DNA from: Streptomonospora nanhaiensis
GTDB taxonomy: Bacteria > Actinomycetota > Actinomycetes > Streptosporangiales > Streptosporangiaceae
Assembly: GCF_026642255.1 (NCBI RefSeq)
Contig: NZ_CP113264.1
Span: forward strand, 2,480,001-2,544,000
Length of the DNA: 64,000 nucleotides
Direction: 5' to 3'
The notes under the pieces are model-generated. The model was not told where the DNA came from. It saw only the letters and a program-made list of their open reading frames with translations, and made no database searches. Positions 9,005 through 17,608 of this stretch are shown piece after piece. A program made the position numbers and the translations under genes. The first letter of the stretch is position 1. Every line of letters begins with the position of its first letter.

Positions 9005-10305
9005 CCGGGGAAGCCGAACCGTCCGAGAGGAGCGGCCGCCCCGACACGGCCGTCGGCGCGCTGCTGAAGCAGGGGGAGGAGGAGCTCTACGAGTTCGCGC
9101 CCTGCGGGTACCTGTCGACGCTCATGGACGGCACGATCGTCCGGATCAACGCCACGCTGCTGGAGTGGCTCGGCCTGGAACGCGACGCCGTGGTGGACCG
9201 GATGCGCTTCAGCGACCTCCTCACCGTGGGCGGCAGGCTCTACCACGAGACGCACTTCGCGCCGCTGCTGTACATGCGGGGCCAGGTCAGCGGTATCGCC
9301 CTGGAGATGAGGGTCGCCGGGGGCGCACGCCTGCCCGTGCTCGTCTCCTCCGCCGTCAAGCACGACAGCGCGGGCGAACCGCTGCTGATCCACACCAACG
9401 TCTTCGACGCCACCGAACGCCGCGCCTACGAGGAAGAGCTGCTGCACCGGCGCAGGGAGGCCGAACGGGCCCATGCCGAGGCCGACCGGGCGCGCGAGCG
9501 GGCCGACACCGACCGGGCCCGCCTGAAGGACGCGCTCACGGTCCTGCGGAAGGCCCTCCTGCCCGACAGCCTGCCCGCCGTGCCGGGCATGGAAGCGGCC
9601 TCCTACTACCACCCGGCCTCTCCCGACCAGCTGGGCGGCGACTTCTACGACCTCCTCCGCCTGGACGACACCCGCTGGGTCTTCTTCCTCGGCGATGTGC
9701 GCGGCAAGGGCCCCGAGGCCGCGACCCTGACCTCCCGGGCCCGCTACGCCCTGCGCGCCGCCGCCCTGCACACCTCGGAGCCGGCCGAGGCCCTGGGCAC
9801 GCTGAACACCGTCCTCCTGGAGGGCCAGGCCCACGACGAGGAGGCCCGCCACTGCACCGTCGTCCTCGGCACCCTCGAACCCGGCAGCGACGGAGGGACC
9901 GCCCGGGTCCGCCTGGCCTCGGGCGGCCACCCGCCGGCCCTGGTCCTGCGCGCCGACGGCCGGGCCGACCTCCTGGACACCCCCGGAGGGATGCTCGTCG
10001 GTGTGCTGCCCGGCGCCGAATTCGCCACGGCCGAGACCGTCCTGGCGCCCGGCGACACCCTCCTGCTCTACACCGACGGCCTGACCGAGGCCCGCACGGG
10101 ACCCCGGCGCGACACCCTGTACGGCGAGGACGGCCTGCTCGCCTTCGCCGCCGAACACGCCCCCTCCAGCCCCTCCGAGGTGATCAACGCCCTGAGCGAC
10201 CTGCTCTGGAGCTTCGGTGAGGGGCTCGACGACGACACCGCGCTGCTCGCGCTCGGGGTGCCCGCTGTCCCGGGTACCGCTGCCGGGAGGGCGGCCACCG
10301 CGTGA
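9001..10305 (+). CDS. rsbP: RsbP-like PAS / PP2C (SpoIIE) serine phosphatase
   Basis: 434 residues, cytoplasmic. Residues ~28-140 form a PAS sensor (YEFAPCGYLSTLMDGTIVRI), ~140-185 a charged coiled coil rich in Arg/Glu/Ala (RREAERAHAEADRARERA), and ~200-425 a SpoIIE-type PP2C domain with GGDFYDLL, FLGDVRGKGPEAA, ASGGHPPAL, YTDGLTEAR and DDDTALLAL, the metal-binding acids. RsbP dephosphorylates an anti-anti-sigma protein so that a general stress sigma factor is freed. Its GTG overlaps the rsbQ stop (GTGA), giving coupled translation. No anti-sigma or STAS partner lies in the window, so the output sigma factor must be elsewhere. Confidence 0.88.
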   Translation: MTGEAEPSERSGRPDTAVGALLKQGEEELYEFAPCGYLSTLMDGTIVRINATLLEWLGLERDAVVDRMRFSDLLTVGGRLYHETHFAPLLYMRGQVSGIALEMRVAGGARLPVLVSSAVKHDSAGEPLLIHTNVFDATERRAYEEELLHRRREAERAHAEADRARERADTDRARLKDALTVLRKALLPDSLPAVPGMEAASYYHPASPDQLGGDFYDLLRLDDTRWVFFLGDVRGKGPEAATLTSRARYALRAAALHTSEPAEALGTLNTVLLEGQAHDEEARHCTVVLGTLEPGSDGGTARVRLASGGHPPALVLRADGRADLLDTPGGMLVGVLPGAEFATAETVLAPGDTLLLYTDGLTEARTGPRRDTLYGEDGLLAFAAEHAPSSPSEVINALSDLLWSFGEGLDDDTALLALGVPAVPGTAAGRAATA

Positions 10306-10381
10306 GGGCCGCCGGGGGCTGTGTCGTCGCGGGCGGCCCCCGGACCTGCTTCAGCGGAGCCGCTGGCGGATACTGGTGCCC

Positions 10382-10945
10382 ATGGCGATCATTCACAGTG
10401 CGACCCTCACACCGAGCAAACCGGCCCTGATCGGGGCCTGGCTGGACGGCCGTCCGTGGGCGGGGCAGGGGCCCGACGAGGTGCTGGGCGCGTACCGGTT
10501 CGACGACCCGGAGGGCGAGGTCGGGGTGGAGGCGTTCCTGGTCCGGCGCGGGGACCGCCTGCTCCACGTGCCGCTGACCTACAGGGGCGCGCCCCTTGCC
10601 GGTCACGAGGAGCACCTCGTCGGAACCCTGGAGCACTCCGTCCTCGGGCCGCGCTGGGTCTACGACGGAACCCGGGACGGGGTGGCGCTCGCGTGCTTCC
10701 GGCGGGCCCTGGCGGGCGAGCAGGAACAGGCGGAGCTGGAGATCCACGAGGGTGGACGCGTCGTGGGACGCAGGCCGCAGCAGGTCCTGGTCTCCAGGGA
10801 ATCCGGTGAGGAGAACACCGGTGCCGGTTCGGCCCAGGGCGGGCAGGTGCTGATCCCGCGCGTGCTGGACGCCGAGGCCGAGGGCAGGTCGCGCCTCCGC
10901 GCCCGGTGCGGGGACCTGCAGGTGGTGGTCGCGACCCTGTCCTGA
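10382..10945 (+). CDS. Maltokinase N-terminal cap-like protein
   Basis: 187 residues beginning MAIIHSATLTPSKPALIGAW, with WLDGRPW near 20-26 and LTYRGAPLAG near 64. This resembles the N-terminal cap domain of actinobacterial maltokinases (Pep2/Mak), here without the kinase domain, as in stand-alone proteins of this type (sometimes mis-named glucan branching proteins). It may bind sugars or a partner; function is unproven. Start ATG at 10382; no strong ribosome site. It follows rsbP by 76 bases and could be read through, but its role suggests an independent gene. Confidence 0.65.
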   Translation: MAIIHSATLTPSKPALIGAWLDGRPWAGQGPDEVLGAYRFDDPEGEVGVEAFLVRRGDRLLHVPLTYRGAPLAGHEEHLVGTLEHSVLGPRWVYDGTRDGVALACFRRALAGEQEQAELEIHEGGRVVGRRPQQVLVSRESGEENTGAGSAQGGQVLIPRVLDAEAEGRSRLRARCGDLQVVVATLS

Positions 10946-11106
10946 TCCGAGGTCCTCCGACCCCGGCCTCCGTCGTGTGCTCCACCGAAGCCCCGGCGGA
11001 TCGCGGACGATGCGGTCGACTCCGCCGGCCCCGGCCGTTCCGCCCGGATACGGCCCGCCGACGTCCCCCGCGAACCGGATCGGACGGCGCAGGCCGCCGG
11101 GGCCGC

Positions 11107-11134
11107 TCCCTCCCCACCGAGAAGTGAGGAGGGA
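11107..11134. terminator. Weak stem-loop between convergent genes
   Basis: TCCCTCC and GGAGGGA form a 7-bp stem in the gap between the convergent cap-like protein gene and the tetR-type gene. There is no T-run. It may end transcription from either side. Confidence 0.3.
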
Positions 11135-11149
11135 ACGGTCCCGTGCGGC

Positions 11150-11821
11150 TCAGGCCGGGGAGGGTTCCAGGCCCAGCTCCCCGGTCAGGAACCGGCGCAG
11201 GTGCGCGCGGGCCTGCTCGATGCTCAGCGGCGGAGCCCCGCGCAGGCGGCGCAGGGCCAGACCGTCGACCAGGGCGTTGAAGCGGGTCGTGGTCTCGGCG
11301 ACGTCGCGGCAGCGGAACTCACCCCGGTCGCGGCCCCGGGCGATCAGCTCGGCCACCCGGTCCGACCACTCCTCGTACCGGCGGTGCTGGCGCGAGTCCG
11401 GCTCCAGGCTGGCGTCGGCCGCCCAGTTGTCGAACCACAGCCGCCAGTGCCGGTCGGTCTCCGCGCTGAACACGCCCTCGATGAGCGTGGTCAGCCCCTC
11501 CGCGGCGGTGGGGCACGCCAGCATCCGCTCGCCGAGCGGGCGGTAGTAGGCGTCGATCTCGATCGACACCGCCTCGCTGAGGATCTCCCGCACACCGCCG
11601 AAGTGGTACGTGACCGTGCCCACGGACACCCCCGCCGCGCGGGCGATGTCGCGCACGCCCACCCGGCTCGCCCCGTGCTCGATCACCAGCGGCACGACGG
11701 CCTCCAGGATGAGCCGCCGCCGCACCTCGGTGGGCTGGCGGGTGCGCTTGTCCGGTGCGACCGCGCGGCGCCTGGCCCCCGCCGTCCCGGCGGCCGGCGC
11801 CCCCTCGGCAGGGCCGGTCAT
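11150..11821 (-). CDS. TetR-family repressor of the peptide-importer operon
   Basis: 223 residues. After a basic, Ala-rich tail (~1-30), residues ~35-80 make the TetR helix-turn-helix (LEAVVPLVIEHGASRVGVRD, then AAGVSVGTVTYHFGG). The rest is a ligand/dimer domain with no close relative I can name. Its ATG overlaps the stop of the hydrolase gene by four bases (ATGA), so it is the last gene of a six-gene minus-strand operon. The perfect 25-bp palindrome at 19237-19261, upstream of the first gene, is the obvious operator, making this an autoregulated circuit. The inducer is probably a substrate or product of the importer/hydrolase pair (inference). Confidence 0.87.
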   Translation of the reverse strand: MTGPAEGAPAAGTAGARRRAVAPDKRTRQPTEVRRRLILEAVVPLVIEHGASRVGVRDIARAAGVSVGTVTYHFGGVREILSEAVSIEIDAYYRPLGERMLACPTAAEGLTTLIEGVFSAETDRHWRLWFDNWAADASLEPDSRQHRRYEEWSDRVAELIARGRDRGEFRCRDVAETTTRFNALVDGLALRRLRGAPPLSIEQARAHLRRFLTGELGLEPSPA

Positions 11822-13821
11822 CCCGCGGTCCTGGGGATCTCGCGCTCCCAGCGCCGGGTGGCGACGACCTCGCCCCCGGAGCGGGCCTCCACCGTGCTGT
11901 GCACGACGAAGTGGTCCGCGGTGGCGGTCAGCTCGCTCGACGTCCGCACGGAAACGTCCCAGTCCTCCCGGCGCATGGTGATCTCCCACTCGGATCCTGC
12001 CATGGCCGACAACGGGTCGTCGACCCGGATCCGGTACCGTTCCCGCGCCTTCTCCGTGTACACGAGACCGTTGGGGTAGGTGCGCGACCCGCCGTAGTTG
12101 GGATCGACGTCGAGCACCCACTCGCCGGTCCCGACGTCGTGCGACACCAGGCGCTCGGGCCGGGGCTCCGACGCGCCCAGCTCCACCGCCAGCGGCGGCG
12201 CCTGCTCCGGCCCCTCGAACTCCACCGGCGCGCGCCCCTCGTCCGTGCCCGCGGGCCGCACCGGGAGCAGCAGCGCGCTCCGGTCGGGCCACACGGTCAG
12301 GGACGGGTCGTCGGGCTGCGGCCACACCCACGGCCAGTACGCGGTGGACACCGCCACGCGGATCCGGTGCCCGGCGGGGAACGCGTATCCCGTCCCGGTG
12401 AGCTCCACCTCCACGTCCTCGGGGTTTCCCGGCTCCCACGGCACCGACCGGTCCCGCCCGTACCGGCTGCCCAGGTTCAGCACGCCGCGGGTGACGAGGG
12501 TCGAGGCCCCGTCGGGGGCCACGTCGCACACGCGCACGATGACGGTGCCCCGGGGCCTGTCGGCGTCCAGGCGCAGGCGGACCCGCGCCCGGCCCAGGAC
12601 CTCGACGCGCTCGGCCAGCGGCTCGCCGTCGAAGCACGTCGACCGGCCGTCCTCCTCCCGCTGGTCGGGGGGCAGGTCGGTGGCGTTGCCGTAGGGGAAG
12701 AAGCGGCCCGCGTCCACGCCCGTGTGCTGGGGGCTGTGCACCGTCACCGGCGCGCAGCCCGCCGCGCCGAGGGCCTGTTCGGACCAGCGGGTCGCCGGGG
12801 AGGGCCAGGCGTCGTCGGTGACCCAGCGGCCGGGCCGCTCCGTGTAGGCGGTCGCGGGCGGCACCGGCTCCTGGACCCAGGAGCGCAGCCGGGGGGTGTC
12901 CATGGCGCCGTTGTCCGCGTCCTTGAGCCAGTGGTCCCACCAGCGCAGGGTCTCCTGGAGGAAGCCGATGTGCGGGCCGGGCGGCCGCGCGATGTCGGGG
13001 TACTGGTGCGCCCAGGGCCCCAGCAGCCCGCGCACCGGGCCGGGCAGGTGCTCCACCAGCCGCAGCACGGTGTCCCGGTAGGGGTCGGCCCAGCCGCCGA
13101 CGGCCAGCACCGCGGCGTCGATCGCGGAGTAGTCCTCGCACACGCTGCCGTGCCGCCAGTAGTCGTCCCGGGTCTGGTGGTCCAGCCAGGTGTGGACGAA
13201 CGGCTCCAGCGCGTCGAGGCGCTCCTTCCACATCGGCAGCCACGCGTCGCCGACCGTGATCGGGTCCGGCGGACGCGACGTGAACGCCAGCATCGTGCCG
13301 GACCAGCCGGCCATGTCGATGCCCAGCACCGAGCCGCCGATGTAGTGCACGTCGTTGTCGTAGCGGTCGTCGGCCGAGCACACCGTGACGATCGCCTTGA
13401 GCGGCTCGGGGCGCCGGGCGGCGATCTGGAGCGAGTTGAACCCGCCCCAGGAGATGCCGAACATCCCCACCCGGCCGGTGCACCAGGGCTGTGCGGCCAG
13501 CCACTCCACGACCGCGACCCCGTCGGCGGTCTCCTGTTCGGCGTACTCGTCGAGCATCACGCCCTCGGAGTCGCCGGACCCCCGCAGGTCCACCCGCACC
13601 GACGCGTAGCCGTGGCCCGCGTAGTAGGGGTGGCGCTGGGCGTCGCGCGGCGACGTCCAGTCGCCCTTGCGGTAGGGCAGGTACTCCAGCAGCGCCGGGA
13701 CGGGGTCCGCCAGGGCGTCCGCCGGCAGCCACACGCGCGCGTGCAGCCGCGTGCCGTCGGCCATCGGGATCCAGTCCTCGCGGACCTCGACCTCGCGCGC
13801 GAAGTCCTCTCGGTAGCGCAT
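11818..13821 (-). CDS. CocE/NonD-family hydrolase (X-Pro dipeptidyl-peptidase type)
   Basis: 667 residues, cytoplasmic. The N-terminal alpha/beta hydrolase has the nucleophile motif GISWGGF (Ser124) after RGSGDSEG (80-86). The C-terminal half is the beta-sandwich typical of CocE/NonD enzymes (PAGHRIRVAVS, WPQPDDPSLTV). The family includes cocaine esterase, X-prolyl dipeptidyl-peptidase and acylase-type enzymes. Placement between a peptide-type ABC importer and a TetR gene suggests that it cleaves an ester or peptide taken up by the importer. Start ATG at 13821; 81 bases separate it from the ATPase gene. The true substrate cannot be read from sequence. Confidence 0.85.
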   Translation of the reverse strand: MRYREDFAREVEVREDWIPMADGTRLHARVWLPADALADPVPALLEYLPYRKGDWTSPRDAQRHPYYAGHGYASVRVDLRGSGDSEGVMLDEYAEQETADGVAVVEWLAAQPWCTGRVGMFGISWGGFNSLQIAARRPEPLKAIVTVCSADDRYDNDVHYIGGSVLGIDMAGWSGTMLAFTSRPPDPITVGDAWLPMWKERLDALEPFVHTWLDHQTRDDYWRHGSVCEDYSAIDAAVLAVGGWADPYRDTVLRLVEHLPGPVRGLLGPWAHQYPDIARPPGPHIGFLQETLRWWDHWLKDADNGAMDTPRLRSWVQEPVPPATAYTERPGRWVTDDAWPSPATRWSEQALGAAGCAPVTVHSPQHTGVDAGRFFPYGNATDLPPDQREEDGRSTCFDGEPLAERVEVLGRARVRLRLDADRPRGTVIVRVCDVAPDGASTLVTRGVLNLGSRYGRDRSVPWEPGNPEDVEVELTGTGYAFPAGHRIRVAVSTAYWPWVWPQPDDPSLTVWPDRSALLLPVRPAGTDEGRAPVEFEGPEQAPPLAVELGASEPRPERLVSHDVGTGEWVLDVDPNYGGSRTYPNGLVYTEKARERYRIRVDDPLSAMAGSEWEITMRREDWDVSVRTSSELTATADHFVVHSTVEARSGGEVVATRRWEREIPRTAG

Positions 13822-13902
13822 GCTCCCCCGTTCGTCTCTCGTGTGGGCCCGTGCGTGACGGGACCGTTCGTGTGCCAGGAACCGTGTGTCAGGACCCGTG
13901 TG

Positions 13903-15756
13903 TCAGGACCGCGGGCCGGTCCCGTCGGCGTCCCACCGGCGGATCCGGTGGCCGCCGCCCAGGTCGATCCACTCCGGGTCGGGGACCTCCGCCAGGTCCC
14001 GGGGCAGGGCGGCCGTGTCCCCGGCCGTCTCCCCGGCCGGCTCGGACGCCTGCGCGGTCGTGCCGCCGCCCGCCCCGACCGGCCGCGGCTCCAGGACCGC
14101 GTCCAGCAGCCGCCGGGTGTAGGGGTGGTTGGGACCGGAGAAGACCGCTTCGACCGGGCCCTCCTCCACGACCAGCCCGTCGCGCATGACCGCGACCCGG
14201 TCGGCGATCCCGCGCACCACCGCCAGGTCGTGGCTGATGAACACGAACGCCAGGTCCCGCTCGGTGCGCAGGTCGTCCAGCAGCGCGAGCACGGCCGCCT
14301 GGACCGACACGTCGAGCGCCGTGGTGACCTCGTCGGCGACCACCACGCGCGGGTCCCCGGCCAGGGCGCGGGCGATGCCGACCCGCTGGCGCTGCCCGCC
14401 GGAGAGCTGTCCGGGCAGCCGGTCCGACAGCGCCGGGTCCAGGGCGACGTCCGCGATCAGCTCGCGCGCCCGGTCGTCGGCGCGGGACCGCTCGGCCAGG
14501 CCGAAGAACCGCAGCGGCCGGCGCACGGCCTCGCGGACGATCCGCCGCGGGTTGAGGGAGGTGTCGGCGTTCTGGAACACGAGCTGGACGCGGCGGCGGA
14601 CGCCCGGCGGACGCAGCCGCGCCCGCACGGCCAGGTCGCCGTCGCCGTCCTGGTTTCCGTCCCCGGGGCGGTCCCCGCCCCCGGTGTCCGTGCCGAGCAG
14701 CCGCATGGTTCCGGAGGACGGTGCGCGCAGGCCCGCCAGGGACCAGGCCAGCGTCGACTTCCCGCTGCCCGACTCCCCGACCAGGGCCAGCACCTCGCCC
14801 CGGCGCAGACCGAGCGAGACCCCGTCGACGGCCCGGTGCGCGCCGTAGTCGATCGTGACGTCGCGCAGGGACACCACCTCGGGCGCGTCGTCGGGGACCG
14901 GCACGCGCTCGCGCACGGTCCGCGTCCCGTCCTCGGCGACCTCGGCCAGTCCCCGGTCGCCGATCCTGGGCACGCTCGCGAGCAGGCGGCGCGTGTACGG
15001 GTGCCGCGGAGCGTCGAACAGCTCGGCCGCCCCGGCCGCCTCCACGACCTCGCCCTCCCGCATGACCACGACGCGGCCGGCCATCCGGGCGACGACCCCC
15101 AGGTCATGGCTGACCAGGACCGACGTCAGGCCGAACTCCTCGCCGAGCCCGGCCACCAGGTCCAGGATCCGCGCCTGGGTGACCACGTCCAGGGCGGTCG
15201 TGGGCTCGTCCAGCACCAGCACCTTGGGCCGTGCCGCCAGCGCCATGGCGATCGCCACCCGCTGCTGCTGCCCGCCGGAGAGCTGGTGCGGGTACCGGCG
15301 CACGATCCTCCCGGGATCGGGCAGCCCGACCTTCTCCACCAGGGAGCGGACCCGCTCGCGCCGTTGCGCGCGCGTCAGCCCCTGTGACAGCAGGGACTCC
15401 CCGATCTGGGCGCCGACGCGCATCGACGGCGTGAGCGCGTGCCCCGCGTTCTGCCCCACCATCGCGATGTCGCGGGTGCGCAGCTCCCGCAGGCCCCGCC
15501 GGTCCAGGGACAGGACGTCCTTGCCGTCGACCAGTACCCGGCCGCCGGTGACCCGGGAGCCGTGCCGCAGGTGGCCGAGCAGGGCCCCGGCGACGGTGGA
15601 CTTGCCGCTGCCGGACTCGCCGACCACGGCCACCGTCTCCCCTGCCGCCGCCTCGAAGGACACCTCGCGGGCCACGGTCACGTCGGCGCCGCCGGAACGG
15701 TAGGCCACGGACAGCCCCTCGACCCGCACCAGGGGGCCTGACTCGGTGCCGCTCAT
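13903..15756 (-). CDS. Dipeptide/oligopeptide ABC transporter, fused ATPase (DppD-DppF type)
   Basis: 617 residues carrying two complete ATP-binding domains. Domain one: Walker A GESGSGKST (46-54), LSGGQQQRVAIAMAL signature, LVLDEPTTALD Walker B, SHDLGVV switch. Domain two repeats them in the second half: GESGSGKST, LSGGQRQRVGIARAL, VVADEVTTALD, ISHDLAVV. In Walker B of the second domain the usual DEP is DEV. The C-terminal patterns HPYTRRLL after each domain are the oligopeptide-transporter extension. ATG at 15756 overlaps the stop of the permease gene. Works with the two permeases and the binding lipoprotein. Confidence 0.92.
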   Translation of the reverse strand: MSGTESGPLVRVEGLSVAYRSGGADVTVAREVSFEAAAGETVAVVGESGSGKSTVAGALLGHLRHGSRVTGGRVLVDGKDVLSLDRRGLRELRTRDIAMVGQNAGHALTPSMRVGAQIGESLLSQGLTRAQRRERVRSLVEKVGLPDPGRIVRRYPHQLSGGQQQRVAIAMALAARPKVLVLDEPTTALDVVTQARILDLVAGLGEEFGLTSVLVSHDLGVVARMAGRVVVMREGEVVEAAGAAELFDAPRHPYTRRLLASVPRIGDRGLAEVAEDGTRTVRERVPVPDDAPEVVSLRDVTIDYGAHRAVDGVSLGLRRGEVLALVGESGSGKSTLAWSLAGLRAPSSGTMRLLGTDTGGGDRPGDGNQDGDGDLAVRARLRPPGVRRRVQLVFQNADTSLNPRRIVREAVRRPLRFFGLAERSRADDRARELIADVALDPALSDRLPGQLSGGQRQRVGIARALAGDPRVVVADEVTTALDVSVQAAVLALLDDLRTERDLAFVFISHDLAVVRGIADRVAVMRDGLVVEEGPVEAVFSGPNHPYTRRLLDAVLEPRPVGAGGGTTAQASEPAGETAGDTAALPRDLAEVPDPEWIDLGGGHRIRRWDADGTGPRS

Positions 15757-16652
15757 GAGCTCTCCTTCGCGCGGTCGACGCCCCAGGCCCGGGACAGGCC
15801 GTCGGCGGACAGGTTCAGCCCGACGACCAGGGTCGCCAGGGCGATGATCGGGGCGAGCGTCGCCCACGGCACCACGACCATGGCGGTGCGGTTCTCGGCG
15901 ACCATCAGCCCCCAGTCCGGGGTGGGCGGGTTGGCGCCGAACCCGAGGAAGGACAGCGAGCTGATCAGCAGCACGACCCACGAGGCCCGCATCGCGAACT
16001 CCACCGACACCACGTGGGCGATGTTCGGCAGGACCTCGCGGACCAGGATGGAGACGGTGCGCTCACCGCGCGCCCGCGCGGCGGTCACGTAGTCGAGCGG
16101 GGCCACGCCCAGCGCCGCGGCGCGCACCACGCGCACCACCTGGGGCGCGTAGACCACGGTCACGGCGAGGACGATCACCGCCGGGCCCGTCCCCAGCACG
16201 GTCACCACGACCAGCAGCGCCAGGATCGGCGGGATGGCCAGGATCGCGTCCAGCACGCGCATCAGCGCGTCGTCGAGCCGGCCGCCCTTGAGCGCGGCCG
16301 CACAGCCCACGACGGTGCCGAGGGCCACCGCGCAGGCGGTCGCGGCGAAGGACACCGTCAGCGCGTAGCGGCCGCCGTACAGCACCCGGCTCACCACGTC
16401 GCGGCCGTAGGCGTCGGTGCCCGCCCAGTGGTCGGCGCCCGGGCCGAGCAGCGCGCTGCCGGGGTCGTTGGCGGTGGGGGAGTAGGAGGTGAGCAGCGGT
16501 GCGAGCAGCGCCAGCAGCACGTGCAGGGCGACCAGGGACAGCCCGACCACGGCGGGCGTGGACCGCGCCAGCGAGCGCAGCGTCGTGCGGGCCGTTCCGG
16601 TTGACCCGGTCGTCTCGGCGGGCCCGGAGGCCCCGTGCGGGGACCCGGTCAT
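15753..16652 (-). CDS. Peptide ABC transporter permease (DppC type)
   Basis: 299 residues with about six membrane segments; the first at ~33-55 (VVGLSLVALHVLLALLAPLL). The periplasmic motif GTDAYGRDVVSRVLYGGRY and the EAA-like loop YVTAARARGERTVSILVREV (coupling helix that touches the ATPase) are typical of DppC/OppC. It forms the channel with the DppB-type permease. The start at 16652 gives an ATGA overlap with the preceding permease gene. The N-terminus (TGSPHGASGPAETTGSTG) is a short disordered tail. Confidence 0.92.
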   Translation of the reverse strand: MTGSPHGASGPAETTGSTGTARTTLRSLARSTPAVVGLSLVALHVLLALLAPLLTSYSPTANDPGSALLGPGADHWAGTDAYGRDVVSRVLYGGRYALTVSFAATACAVALGTVVGCAAALKGGRLDDALMRVLDAILAIPPILALLVVVTVLGTGPAVIVLAVTVVYAPQVVRVVRAAALGVAPLDYVTAARARGERTVSILVREVLPNIAHVVSVEFAMRASWVVLLISSLSFLGFGANPPTPDWGLMVAENRTAMVVVPWATLAPIIALATLVVGLNLSADGLSRAWGVDRAKESS

Positions 16653-17608
16653 CGGGCGCTCCTCTCTCCGGTGCGCAGGCGCGGGTTGAGCGCCATCGCC
16701 CCCAGGTCGGCGGCGAGGTTGCACAGCACGTACACGGCCGCGCTGACCACGGCGATGGCCTGCAGGACCGGCAGGTCGCGGTTGTGCACGGCCTCCAGCA
16801 GCATCCGGCCGACGCCGGGGTAGTTGAAGACGTTCTCGACCACGGCCACGCCGCCGACCAGCCACGCCACGTTCATCGCGATCACGTTCAGCGTGGGCAG
16901 AAGCGCGCTGGGCAGGGCGTGGCGCACCACGACCCGGCCCGTGCCGAGGCCCTTGAGCCGCGCGGTGGTCACGAACTCGCTCTCCATGACGTCGATGACG
17001 CTGGTCCTGGTCATCCGCACGATGTAGGCGGTCATCACCACCGACAGCGCGATCGTCGGCAGGACGACCGCGGGCAGCAGGTCGGCGACCGGCGCGGACG
17101 CCTCGTCCAGGACCACGGCGGGCAGGACCGGCACGGTGATGGACAGCGCCAGCACGAGCAGGGTCGCCACGACGAACTCCGGCACGCTCATCCCGATCAG
17201 CGTCAGGGTGGAGACCACCGTGTCCGGCCAGCGGTCCCGGTACAGGCCGGCGACGACGCCCAGCACGATCGAGGAGGTGACCGCGACGGCGATGGTGGCG
17301 ACCGCGATCAGCATGGTGTTGCGCAGGTGCAGCCACAGGGTCGCGGAGACGGGCTCGCCGGAGACCAGGGACACCCCGAAGTCGCCGCGCACCGCACCGG
17401 TGATCCAGTCGAGGAACCGCAGGACGGCCGGGCGGTTCAGGCCCATCTGCTCGCGCAGCGCGGCCACGGCGTCGGGGGTGGCGTCCTGGCCGAGCACCTG
17501 CGTGGCCACGTCGCCCGGGAGCAGCTGCACGGCGGCGAACACGATCACCGACGCCAGGAGCACGGTGACGACCGCGGACAGCAGCCGCCTGGAGATGTAG
17601 ACGATCAT
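16649..17608 (-). CDS. Peptide ABC transporter permease (DppB type)
   Basis: 319 residues, about six membrane helices; begins MIVYISRRLLSAVVTVLLAS, the classic DppB/OppB first helix, followed by LPGDVATQVLGQDAT, an extracytoplasmic loop with RFLDWITGAVRGDFGVS and the coupling-helix pattern FVTTARLKGLGTGRVVVRHA. Start ATG at 17608 shares one base with the stop of the binding-protein gene (TGATG), so translation is coupled. Partner of the DppC-type permease and the fused ATPase. Confidence 0.92.
   Translation of the reverse strand: MIVYISRRLLSAVVTVLLASVIVFAAVQLLPGDVATQVLGQDATPDAVAALREQMGLNRPAVLRFLDWITGAVRGDFGVSLVSGEPVSATLWLHLRNTMLIAVATIAVAVTSSIVLGVVAGLYRDRWPDTVVSTLTLIGMSVPEFVVATLLVLALSITVPVLPAVVLDEASAPVADLLPAVVLPTIALSVVMTAYIVRMTRTSVIDVMESEFVTTARLKGLGTGRVVVRHALPSALLPTLNVIAMNVAWLVGGVAVVENVFNYPGVGRMLLEAVHNRDLPVLQAIAVVSAAVYVLCNLAADLGAMALNPRLRTGERSAR

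Noticed and set aside
11755-15387. A 1210-codon open frame on the plus strand opposite the hydrolase and ATPase genes
   Set aside because: The product is His/Arg/Val/Gly-rich with no domain. It mirrors two solid genes on the other strand; long antisense frames are expected in DNA this GC-rich.
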